Positions 22,975 to 28,591 of a stretch of 30,990 bases of DNA are shown piece after piece (position 1 is the stretch's first letter; every line of letters starts with the position of its first letter). The stretch comes from a virus. The DNA lies in IMG/VR virus record IMGVR_UViG_3300043449_000494, positions 1 to 30,990 of that record. One strand, 5' to 3'. Under the pieces are notes generated by a model. That model saw only the letters and a program-made list of their open reading frames with translations. It was not told the origin of the DNA and searched no databases. A program made the translations under genes and the position numbers.

Positions 22975-23526
22975 AAGCGCCCATGATGGCGCGCTATCCA
23001 TGCCAGCAAATTGAACGCGCATCGGCATCAGCAAACCAAAGCCGTCAATGTCAGGGCCGAATGTGATTAGAGCGGCTGCGCAGCCATTGTGCGCGATGCG
23101 CGTCGGTGTCCCTTTGCCTAGCGCCTTAGCTATTTTGGCAAAGTCACCCATGTAGGACAAATTAAACTGCGCAATCTCTCCGCTTGGCTCTTTGGGCACA
23201 ATGCGCCGCCATTCGGGGAAGGTTCCGTTAATTGGTTCAAAGATCATATTGCCTAGCATGTATTGCGCGTCATTGATCTTACCTAATTCGACGGTTTCTT
23301 CTTTAGTTTTTAGCGCGTTTACGGTGTCGCTTGGAATTATAATATCAATCGGAGCGCCGTCGTATGTCTCAGACTGCCTAAATGCTACCGCCCGATGTCC
23401 ATCAGTTGCGACGATAAACACGCCTGTTTCATTTGCTTGGATTGCCACGCCCTTAAGATAATAGCGCGTCTCTTCTTTAGAGACGGCAAGCACGGCTGCT
23501 TTAAGATAGTTTACGTTAAGTTTCAT
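22972..23526 (-). CDS. Two-domain beta sliding-clamp homologue
   Basis: 184 residues. TRYYLKGVAIQANETGVFIV then ATDGHRAVAFR, DIIIPSDTV and FPEWRRIVP align with domain II of bacterial DNA polymerase III beta (E. coli RYYLNG...VATDGHR...FPDYRRVLP). The C-terminal part ends in LLMPMRV, like the VMPMRL end of domain III. Domain I is missing and domain III is shortened; bacterial clamps are ~365 residues. It could form a trimeric processivity ring, work with host clamp, or block it. It lies on the opposite strand from the phage polymerase gene. ATG is preceded by GGAAAGG. Confidence 0.82.
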   Translation of the reverse strand: MKLNVNYLKAAVLAVSKEETRYYLKGVAIQANETGVFIVATDGHRAVAFRQSETYDGAPIDIIIPSDTVNALKTKEETVELGKINDAQYMLGNMIFEPINGTFPEWRRIVPKEPSGEIAQFNLSYMGDFAKIAKALGKGTPTRIAHNGCAAALITFGPDIDGFGLLMPMRVQFAGMDSAPSWAL

Positions 23527-23542
23527 TTTACTTTACCTTTCC

Positions 23543-23561
23543 TGTTGATTTATTACAGTTA
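23543..23561 (-). repeat. 19-base intergenic repeat, copy 2
   Basis: Minus strand TAACTGTAATAAATCAACA, identical to copy 1. The TAA is the stop of the 68-residue gene, and the clamp ATG follows 17 bases after the repeat. Confidence 0.6.
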
Positions 23562-23765
23562 GCGCGCTAATGGCGCACGATTAGCCCAAGAATTAAGCGC
23601 CGCAACCCATAGATTATACTGATCTTGCGTCGCCTTGTTATCTAATAGCGCCGCGTCAGCACGATCCATCAGCCGTTCTATGATGCGCTCCAATGCGCGC
23701 TCCTGAATAGGAGCATAGATGTGTGGGAATATTGGTAGATGCCGTCCATATGGTTCAAGTATCAT
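23559..23765 (-). CDS. Small hypothetical protein
   Basis: 68 residues from ATG 23765 (MILEPYGRHLPIFPHIYAPI). AGAAGGA precedes this ATG at a suitable distance, so I prefer it to a TTG six codons upstream. Pro/aromatic N-terminus, then a helical region (ALERIIERLMDRADAALLDN) and a Trp-containing tail. No family is recognised. It lies just before the clamp gene and just after the 32-residue membrane peptide. Confidence 0.55.
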   Translation of the reverse strand: MILEPYGRHLPIFPHIYAPIQERALERIIERLMDRADAALLDNKATQDQYNLWVAALNSWANRAPLAR

Positions 23766-23779
23766 TGTCTTAGTCCTTC

Positions 23780-23878
23780 TCAATATACGAAATAGAGTGT
23801 TGCAAGCGCCATCATCGGAACAAACAAAGTGGCGGCAATTGTGAAAACTATCGTCTCTATAATCTGAATTGTGCTCAC
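23780..23878 (-). CDS. 32-residue single-span membrane peptide (GTG start)
   Basis: Minus-strand frame STIQIIETIVFTIAATLFVP then MMALATLYFVY after a GTG start, nearly all one transmembrane helix. GGGGGA sits five bases before GTG, a strong ribosome binding site for so short a gene. It is the first gene of the minus-strand operon, 14 bases before the next ATG. Short membrane peptides encoded early by phages can affect membrane potential, host proteins or superinfection; no specific role can be read here. Confidence 0.5.
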   Translation of the reverse strand: MSTIQIIETIVFTIAATLFVPMMALATLYFVY

Positions 23879-23913
23879 TCTATCCCCCTATTGAATTGTG
23901 GCAACCTTGCCGC

Positions 23914-23932
23914 TGTTGATTTGTTACAAGTA
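23914..23932 (-). repeat. 19-base intergenic repeat, degenerate copy 3
   Basis: Minus strand TACTTGTAACAAATCAACA, matching copies 1 and 2 at 16 of 19 bases, without a stop codon role. It lies 35 bases before the GTG start of the first minus-strand gene. Confidence 0.5.
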
Positions 23933-24102
23933 GCACGATTGGGGATAACTTGTAAAGATCTTTTTTATATGGCGTTAAAAAGGGCTGTTTTAGGGTAAGT
24001 GAAAAGTGAATGGTTCACCCTGAATTGGGCGGCGAGTTTTCAGCGGCAGGGCGGTTTTTGAGATTGCCTAACTAATTGTATTTATTACGCCCGTTTATTT
24101 TT

Positions 24103-24238
24103 AGGGCGGTTAGGGTAATAAAAAAAAAAAATCAATCCAACCCTTTATAAGAGTAATAGTCTATCAGTTTAGTATACACGCCTTAATGTTACTCCTAGTA
24201 AACCTAAAAGGGCAAAAAAAGATTGCCCTAACCGCCCT
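24103..24238. repeat. 17-base inverted repeat flanking an AT-rich core
   Basis: Left arm AGGGCGGTTAGGGTAAT (24103-24119) and right arm ATTGCCCTAACCGCCCT (24222-24238) are inverted copies with one mismatch. The 102-base core begins with 12 consecutive A and is strongly AT-rich, a shape seen in DNA-unwinding elements. Confidence 0.75.
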
Positions 24239-24258
24239 GGATTGCCCTAGCCGCCCCG
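24222..24258. repeat. Tandem 19-base iterons
   Basis: ATTGCCCTAACCGCCCTGG followed at once by ATTGCCCTAGCCGCCCCG, differing at few positions. The shared 9-mer ATTGCCCTA recurs at 24320-24328 and 24329-24337, and as an inverted variant TAGGGTAAT at 24111-24119 and TAGGGTAAG at 23991-23999. Confidence 0.7.
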
Positions 24259-24282
24259 ACGCTGCAAACTTGCAAACTTCCC

Positions 24283-24296
24283 CAGGGAATTCCCTG
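24283..24296. repeat. Perfect 14-base palindrome
   Basis: CAGGGAATTCCCTG, exactly self-complementary, just after a tandem TGCAAACT pair (24263-24278). A possible binding site for a dimeric protein. Confidence 0.6.
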
Positions 24297-24319
24297 ACGC
24301 GGCTGCGACTTGAAAAGCA

Positions 24320-24337
24320 ATTGCCCTAATTGCCCTA
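24320..24337. repeat. Tandem 9-base iterons
   Basis: ATTGCCCTA repeated twice head to tail without a gap, followed by AAC. Same unit as in the 19-base iterons at 24222-24258. Confidence 0.7.
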
Positions 24338-24342
24338 AACTT

Positions 24343-24393
24343 GTTTATGTAAACTTGAATGTCTACTTAGTTTATGTAAACTGTATTGTAGAC
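24343..24393. repeat. Repeated palindromes, one nested in a longer inverted repeat
   Basis: GTTTATGTAAACT occurs at 24343-24355 and 24370-24382; each is a GTTTA-TG-TAAAC palindrome, 27 bases apart. The second sits inside an outer inverted repeat GTCTAC (24361-24366) / GTAGAC (24388-24393). A G-run follows. It resembles paired operator sites or a terminase recognition structure ahead of the terminase genes. Confidence 0.65.
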
Positions 24394-24487
24394 AGAGGGG
24401 GGCTGGGCCGAAGGGATGGTGGGAATATCTACGCAGGGTCTGCACAAACTTTTTTATTTTTTATTTTTGTGTGCTATAAATCCTTTT

Positions 24488-25033
24488 ATGGCTTTCTATG
24501 CAGATGGTGGCTTTAGTTCCATCCCCCATGAGCCGCGCGATGTTCGGGCAACTGAGGCGCGGCTAGAGAAAATATATGAAGCGGCCAAACGTGGCCTGAA
24601 GGGCGACGCGCTGGCGTTAGCTTGCGACATGCTGCCGACTGAGTATCGGCGCTTGATTCAGCTTGACCCGATTGCGGAGTATGCGGAGATTAAAGGACGC
24701 GCTGAAGGTGAGATGGAAATGGCTGACGTGTTGCGTCGCGCGGCTATGGCTGGCGACACTAAAGCGGCCCTAGATGTCTTGAAGCATGTCCATAACTGGG
24801 TTGCCAAACAAGCTATGAGCGTTGAGGTCAACCAGACCATATCTATTACGGCGGCGCTGCAAGAGGCGCAGCAACGAGTCATCGAAGGGCAAATCATAGA
24901 TGCAAACGACGGTATATTCGCCGGAGGAAGAGCAGCGCTTAATGGCGACGCTGTGGAACCCCGCGCTGAAGAACGACCCGCTGGCCTTCGTGAGACTAGC
25001 CTTTCCTTGGAAGAAGCCGAATACGCCACTTGA
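24488..25033 (+). CDS. Terminase small subunit
   Basis: 181 residues from ATG 24488 (MAFYADGG). The N-terminal helical part DVRATEARLEKIYEAAKRGL then KGDALALACDMLPTEYRRLI looks like the DNA-binding HTH unit. A charged central helix (AEIKGRAEGEMEMADVLRRA) follows, then ALDVLKHVHNWVAKQ and a beta-like MSVEVNQTISITAALQ tail, as in oligomeric small terminases. It recognises phage DNA and loads the large subunit. An ATG 24 codons upstream (24416) would add a hydrophobic Phe-rich stretch that does not fit the family. No ribosome binding site precedes 24488; TATAAA at 24475-24480 would put transcription start at or near the ATG. Confidence 0.8.
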   Translation: MAFYADGGFSSIPHEPRDVRATEARLEKIYEAAKRGLKGDALALACDMLPTEYRRLIQLDPIAEYAEIKGRAEGEMEMADVLRRAAMAGDTKAALDVLKHVHNWVAKQAMSVEVNQTISITAALQEAQQRVIEGQIIDANDGIFAGGRAALNGDAVEPRAEERPAGLRETSLSLEEAEYAT

Positions 25034-26426
25034 ACACTTCGAAGGCCCGCGCAAATGGCAGCGCGAGGTGCTCGTTGAACTGCGCGATCACATCCACGCG
25101 AACAACGGACGCATAGACTTCGAGACGTTACGGCTGGCGGTATCATCTGGGCGCGGAATTGGTAAGTCTGCCCTCGTAAGCTGGCTGACGATCTGGATGC
25201 TGACGACACGGATCGGCTCGACGACCATCGTGTCCGCAAATAGCGAGGCGCAGCTTCGTAGCGTTACATGGGCTGAGATCACCAAGTGGCTGAGTATGTC
25301 GATACACAGTCACTGGTTCGAGGTCAGCGCAACCAGAGTCTTACCGGCGAAGTGGATAGCGGAGTTAGTAGAAAAAGATCTGAAACTCGGAACGCGCTAT
25401 TGGGGCGTAGAAGGGCGGTTGTGGAGTGCAGAGAATCCTGACGCATATGCTGGCGTGCATAACTTCGCGGGTGTCATGCTGGTATTCGATGAGGCGAGCG
25501 GAATTGATGATAGTATCTGGTCAGTTGCAGCGGGCTTTTTTACGGAAAATACCCCTAATCGCTTTTGGTTGTGCTTCAGCAACCCCCGTCGTAACTCTGG
25601 TTACTTTTATGAGTGTTTTAACTCCAAGCGAGACTTTTGGCGAAATAAAATTGTCGATGCCCGCTCCGTCGAAGGCACGGATAAGGCCGTATACCAACAG
25701 ATCATTGACGAGTATGGCCCCGATTCAAGCGCAGCCCACGTCGAGGTCTACGGTCAGTTCCCCAACGCCAGCGACGACCAGTTCATCGGAAACGCGCTGG
25801 TTGACGAGGCAATGGAACGTCCCGCTATATCCGACCAGTCCGCGCCCATCGTGGTCGGAGTGGATCCAGCACGCTTTGGTGCCGACGCCACCGTCATCGC
25901 CATAAGGCAAGGACGCGATATATTAAGCATCCGACGACACCGCGGCGACGACACGATGGAAGTCGTGGGGCGCGTGATCGACGTGATCGAAGAGTATAAG
26001 CCTGCGCTGGTCGTGATCGACGAGGGCGGACTCGGCGCGGGTGTGGTGGATCGCTTGAAAGAGCAACGCTACAAGGTGCGCGGTGTGAACTTCGGCAACA
26101 AAAGCAGTAAGCCCATGATGTATGGCAACAAGCGCGCTGAGATGTGGGGCGCGATGAAGGACTGGCTGAAGGATGCGAGCATACCGAAGGACAGGTATCT
26201 GAAGTCAGACCTGATCGGGCCTATGATGAAGCCGGACTCAAAGGGGACGATATTCTTAGAGTCAAAGAAGGACATGAAGTCGAGAGGGCTAGCATCACCT
26301 GACGCGGCGGACGCTATCGCAGTAACCTTTGCATTTCCTGTCGCTAGACGCGAGCAACGAGTAGACAACACACGCCGCGTCAGCTATGGTCAAGGCTCCG
26401 CATCGTCTGGATGGATGGCCTCATAA
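24900..26426 (+). CDS. Terminase large subunit
   Basis: 508 residues. Walker A SSGRGIGKSA (Lys89), Walker B VMLVFDEASG (Asp197, Glu198) and coupling-type segment LCFSNPRRNSGYF form the packaging ATPase. The nuclease part has VVGVDPARFGADATV (Asp322), LVVIDEGGLGAGVVDRL (Asp374) and ASPDAADAIAV (Asp468, Asp471), the three acidic sites of the RNase H-like fold. It cuts concatemers and drives DNA into the head. The start at 24900 lies inside the small-subunit gene, a 134-base overlap; a second ATG at 24942 with GGAGGAAG upstream is an alternative. It overlaps the next gene by TAATG. Confidence 0.93.
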   Translation: MQTTVYSPEEEQRLMATLWNPALKNDPLAFVRLAFPWKKPNTPLEHFEGPRKWQREVLVELRDHIHANNGRIDFETLRLAVSSGRGIGKSALVSWLTIWMLTTRIGSTTIVSANSEAQLRSVTWAEITKWLSMSIHSHWFEVSATRVLPAKWIAELVEKDLKLGTRYWGVEGRLWSAENPDAYAGVHNFAGVMLVFDEASGIDDSIWSVAAGFFTENTPNRFWLCFSNPRRNSGYFYECFNSKRDFWRNKIVDARSVEGTDKAVYQQIIDEYGPDSSAAHVEVYGQFPNASDDQFIGNALVDEAMERPAISDQSAPIVVGVDPARFGADATVIAIRQGRDILSIRRHRGDDTMEVVGRVIDVIEEYKPALVVIDEGGLGAGVVDRLKEQRYKVRGVNFGNKSSKPMMYGNKRAEMWGAMKDWLKDASIPKDRYLKSDLIGPMMKPDSKGTIFLESKKDMKSRGLASPDAADAIAVTFAFPVARREQRVDNTRRVSYGQGSASSGWMAS

Positions 26427-26674
26427 TGGTATCGTTATCGGTAGGTCGTGGCGAGAAGCTATCGACAAAAGCGGGCGCTGGTCTGACGGCTAAAGGTCGT
26501 GCTAAGTATAATGCTGCGACAGGCAGTAAGCTGAAGCCACCGGCACCTAATCCTAAAACCAAAGCAGAGGCTGGACGGAAGGCTAGTTTTTGTGCTAGGA
26601 TGAAACCTATCGCAGAAAAGAGTGAGAAGGGCAGCCGTGCAAGAGCATCAATGCGTCGATGGAATTGTTCATGA
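26426..26674 (+). CDS. DUF6321-like small basic protein
   Basis: 82 residues from the ATG overlapping the terminase stop. SVGRGEKLSTKAGAGLTAKG, RAKYNAATGSKLKPPAPNPK, AGRKASFCARM and a terminal RRWNCS match, from memory, the DUF6321 pattern common beside phage terminase or portal genes. Highly basic, so DNA binding or a virion-internal role is plausible but unproven. The linker after CARM is short and Glu/Lys-rich. Its 3' end overlaps the HNH gene start. Confidence 0.75.
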   Translation: MVSLSVGRGEKLSTKAGAGLTAKGRAKYNAATGSKLKPPAPNPKTKAEAGRKASFCARMKPIAEKSEKGSRARASMRRWNCS

Positions 26675-27095
26675 GGAATGGCGCGACATTCGTGGTTACG
26701 AAGGGCGCTATCAAGTAAGTAATTTGGGCCGCGTAAAATCGTTGGCTCGTGATAGACGAGGCAAAAATAACGGGTTAGTCCCTATGCCGGAACGCATAAT
26801 GAGACTGACACCAAAGAAAGATAACGGTCGAACCAAACCATATGTTGAAGTGCGGTTTAGGAACGGCGGCTTAAGAACAGAAAGGTGTAAAGCGTTTTTG
26901 GTTCACAGGTTGGTAGCGGACGCATTTATAAAACCGTTAGAACTTGGCGAGCAAGTAGATCATAAAAACGGTTTACATAGTGACAACAGGGTTGAGAATC
27001 TTAGGGTTTTAACTTGGCTAGATCATGCTAAACTGCATCCTAGTTTACACAGGCCCAGAGATCCAGCTACAGGAAGATTACAAAGTGGCAAGTAA
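26637..27095 (+). CDS. HNH homing-type endonuclease with NUMOD4 motif
   Basis: 152 residues from GTG 26637, which has AGAAGGG a few bases upstream; GTG 26622 is an alternative. The N-terminal EEWRDIRGYEGRYQVSNLGR then VKSL is a NUMOD4 DNA-binding motif. The C-terminal HRLVADAFIKP, EQVDHKNGLHSDNRVENLRV is an HNH_3 nuclease core (VDHKNG with His, and following Asn). Free-standing homing endonucleases of this kind move into phage genomes. Here it lies between two small basic genes and overlaps both. It could also help cos cleavage next to the terminase, but the NUMOD4 form favours mobility. Confidence 0.85.
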   Translation: MQEHQCVDGIVHEEWRDIRGYEGRYQVSNLGRVKSLARDRRGKNNGLVPMPERIMRLTPKKDNGRTKPYVEVRFRNGGLRTERCKAFLVHRLVADAFIKPLELGEQVDHKNGLHSDNRVENLRVLTWLDHAKLHPSLHRPRDPATGRLQSGK

Positions 27096-27240
27096 ACCAG
27101 GTCTTTACAGTAATATTCACGCCAAACGCGCACGCATAGCCGCCGGATCGGGCGAGAAGATGCGTAAGGTTGGAGCTAAAGGCGCACCGACAGCTAAAGC
27201 GTTTGTTAGATCCGCAAAGACAGCTAAAGGAAAACGCTGA
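27085..27240 (+). CDS. Small basic protein, GLYANIHAKR family-like
   Basis: 51 residues from GTG 27085, with AGGAAG about eight bases before. ASKPGLYSNIHAKRARIAAG, SGEKMRKVGAKGAPTAKAFV and SAKTAKGKR form a pattern I recognise from many phages near terminase/portal genes. Very basic, with no known function. Overlaps the HNH stop by 11 bases and the next start by one base (TGATG). A longer upstream frame would run through the HNH gene and is unlikely. Confidence 0.75.
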   Translation: MASKPGLYSNIHAKRARIAAGSGEKMRKVGAKGAPTAKAFVRSAKTAKGKR

Positions 27241-27386
27241 TGCCGTTAGTTAAGTCATCATCTAAGAACGCCATGCGTAAGAACATCAAGGCTGAAATGA
27301 AGGCTGGCAAGCCACAGAAGCAAGCCGTTGCAATCGCGTATTCAGTTAAGCGTGCGGCCTCTAAGAAGGGCAAGTCGTGTAAATAA
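27240..27386 (+). CDS. Small basic protein, DUF6496-like
   Basis: 48 residues: MPLVKSSSKNAMRKNIKAEM, KAGKPQKQAVAIAYSVKRAA, SKKGKSCK. This matches, from memory, a widespread phage family (DUF6496) with NIKAEMxAGKPQKQAVAIA. Very basic and helical. It sits between two coupled genes (TGATG upstream, TAATG downstream). Function unknown; virion or DNA association is a guess. Confidence 0.75.
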   Translation: MPLVKSSSKNAMRKNIKAEMKAGKPQKQAVAIAYSVKRAASKKGKSCK

Positions 27387-28591
27387 TGCCCGTCAATGCG
27401 CTTGCTCCTGAACCGCGTAATGCTATGTTGCGGCCATACGAGCCGACATTACGGGAGCGTATTGCAGCGTATCTTATGGGCGACACCCGCCCGTCACCAG
27501 AGCGGCGTCAGTTTGCAACCGGCGCGGCTGACATATTAAGTTATCTTCCTTTTACCGGCAATATTATACAAGGCGAAGAAGCTGCGCGGAGAGGCGACAC
27601 TAAAGGCGCTATAATGGCCGCGCTACCTATTCCTGGCGCGGCTAAAATACCCGCACAACAAGCCGTTCAACGAGGCATCCGCGCGTTTCATGGCTCCCCT
27701 CATGACTTTCCACAATTTGACATTAGTAAAATTGGCACTGGCGAAGGCAATCAAGTATATGGTCATGGGCTATATTTTGCGGGGCATGAACCAGTAGCGT
27801 TAAAATACCGCGAAGCGTTAAGTTTTCCTAAGTATAAAGGCTTAAATGTCCAGCAAGTTCAGCCAGAATTAGGACTTAACGAAGTTCAATCAGACGTTAT
27901 ATTTGATGTAGCGCAACGCATAAAAAACCAAAATATTTCGCCTTCTGAAGCTGTTAACAAAACGCAAGAAGAATTGTTAAGACACGCTAAATCAGCGGTG
28001 GAACAATTTAAATCGGCTGCGCCAAATGAACGTTCTTGGCGGGCAAAAACAGCTTTAGAAGCTATTGAGCAGGCTAAACTTGCGCGCGGTATAACACCTG
28101 AAGATTTCGCGCCGCATAAAGGGCATATGTATGAGGTAAATATTAACGCCCAACCTGAACAGTTTCTTAACTGGGAGTTGCCATTAGAAGAACAGCCCGC
28201 AGGCAAGTTAATGCTCGAAAAAATGGATCCTAAACTGCGCGTCGAATTAGAAGATATGTTAGACGAAAAAGGACTTAGCCCCGATCTACCTGTTTATAGT
28301 GGCCGCGAAGTTCATTCTCTGTTACAAAGATTTGCAGACGAAGGCGAATTATTACCAGGCTCCACCGAAGTAGGCGCACCCGCCGTTGCTGAATATATGC
28401 GGTCTTTAGGTATCCCTGGAGTCCGCTATCAAGACGCCGGTTCTCGCGGAGCGGCTGAAAAAACGTATAATTACGTCGTTAATGATGATAGATTGGTTGA
28501 AGTCATGCGTAAATACGGTCTAATGGGGCCGATTGGAGCGGGTATTGCCGCTAAAATATTAGCCCGCCAAGACGCGCGGCAGGAGATGTAA
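27386..28591 (+). CDS. ADP-ribosyltransferase-like protein (polyvalent-protein ART type)
   Basis: 401 residues. The N-terminal ~95 residues are helical and ejection-protein-like (LRERIAAYLMGDTRPSPERR; ADILSYLPFTGNIIQGEEAA). From residue 100, RAFHGSPHDFPQFDISKIGT, GHGLYFAGHEPVALKYRE (His102, Tyr130), GHMYEVNINAQPEQFLNWEL and the end motif GIPGVRYQDAGSRG then YNYVVNDDRLVEVMRKYG follow the ART-PolyVal pattern. Such enzymes transfer ADP-ribose from NAD to proteins. Placed between terminase and portal genes, it may be packaged and ejected to modify host targets, as T4 Alt is. The DNA is more AT-rich than neighbours in the middle. No target can be inferred. Confidence 0.75.
   Translation: MPVNALAPEPRNAMLRPYEPTLRERIAAYLMGDTRPSPERRQFATGAADILSYLPFTGNIIQGEEAARRGDTKGAIMAALPIPGAAKIPAQQAVQRGIRAFHGSPHDFPQFDISKIGTGEGNQVYGHGLYFAGHEPVALKYREALSFPKYKGLNVQQVQPELGLNEVQSDVIFDVAQRIKNQNISPSEAVNKTQEELLRHAKSAVEQFKSAAPNERSWRAKTALEAIEQAKLARGITPEDFAPHKGHMYEVNINAQPEQFLNWELPLEEQPAGKLMLEKMDPKLRVELEDMLDEKGLSPDLPVYSGREVHSLLQRFADEGELLPGSTEVGAPAVAEYMRSLGIPGVRYQDAGSRGAAEKTYNYVVNDDRLVEVMRKYGLMGPIGAGIAAKILARQDARQEM

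Larger units (their letters stand above)
23879..24487. other. 609-base non-coding divergent region: candidate origin/control/packaging region
   Basis: No credible gene on either strand. Contents: a third copy of the 19-base repeat (23914-23932); TGGGGATAA (23940-23948), one base off a DnaA box read on the minus strand; several ATTGCCCTA or TAGGGTAAT-type units; a 17-base inverted repeat around an AT-rich core with a run of 12 A; a perfect 14-base palindrome; a nested palindrome; and T-rich DNA before the terminase gene. It separates the minus operon from the terminase operon and so must hold promoters for both. Origin or pac/cos function is inferred. Confidence 0.55.

Noticed and set aside
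24101-24340. TTAGGG/CCCTAA motifs resembling telomere repeats
   Set aside because: They are scattered and belong to longer ATTGCCCTA/CCGCCC units. There is no regular tandem TTAGGG array, and the surrounding genes are those of a tailed phage.
24416-24487. Longer small-terminase start at 24416
   Set aside because: It adds a Phe-rich hydrophobic stretch unlike terminase small subunits, read from T-rich DNA that looks like promoter sequence, and the GAAGGG touches the ATG.
27025-27084. ATG at 27025 as start of the small basic protein
   Set aside because: The added 20 residues are read from the HNH gene end and do not fit the family; GTG 27085 has AGGAAG at a proper distance.
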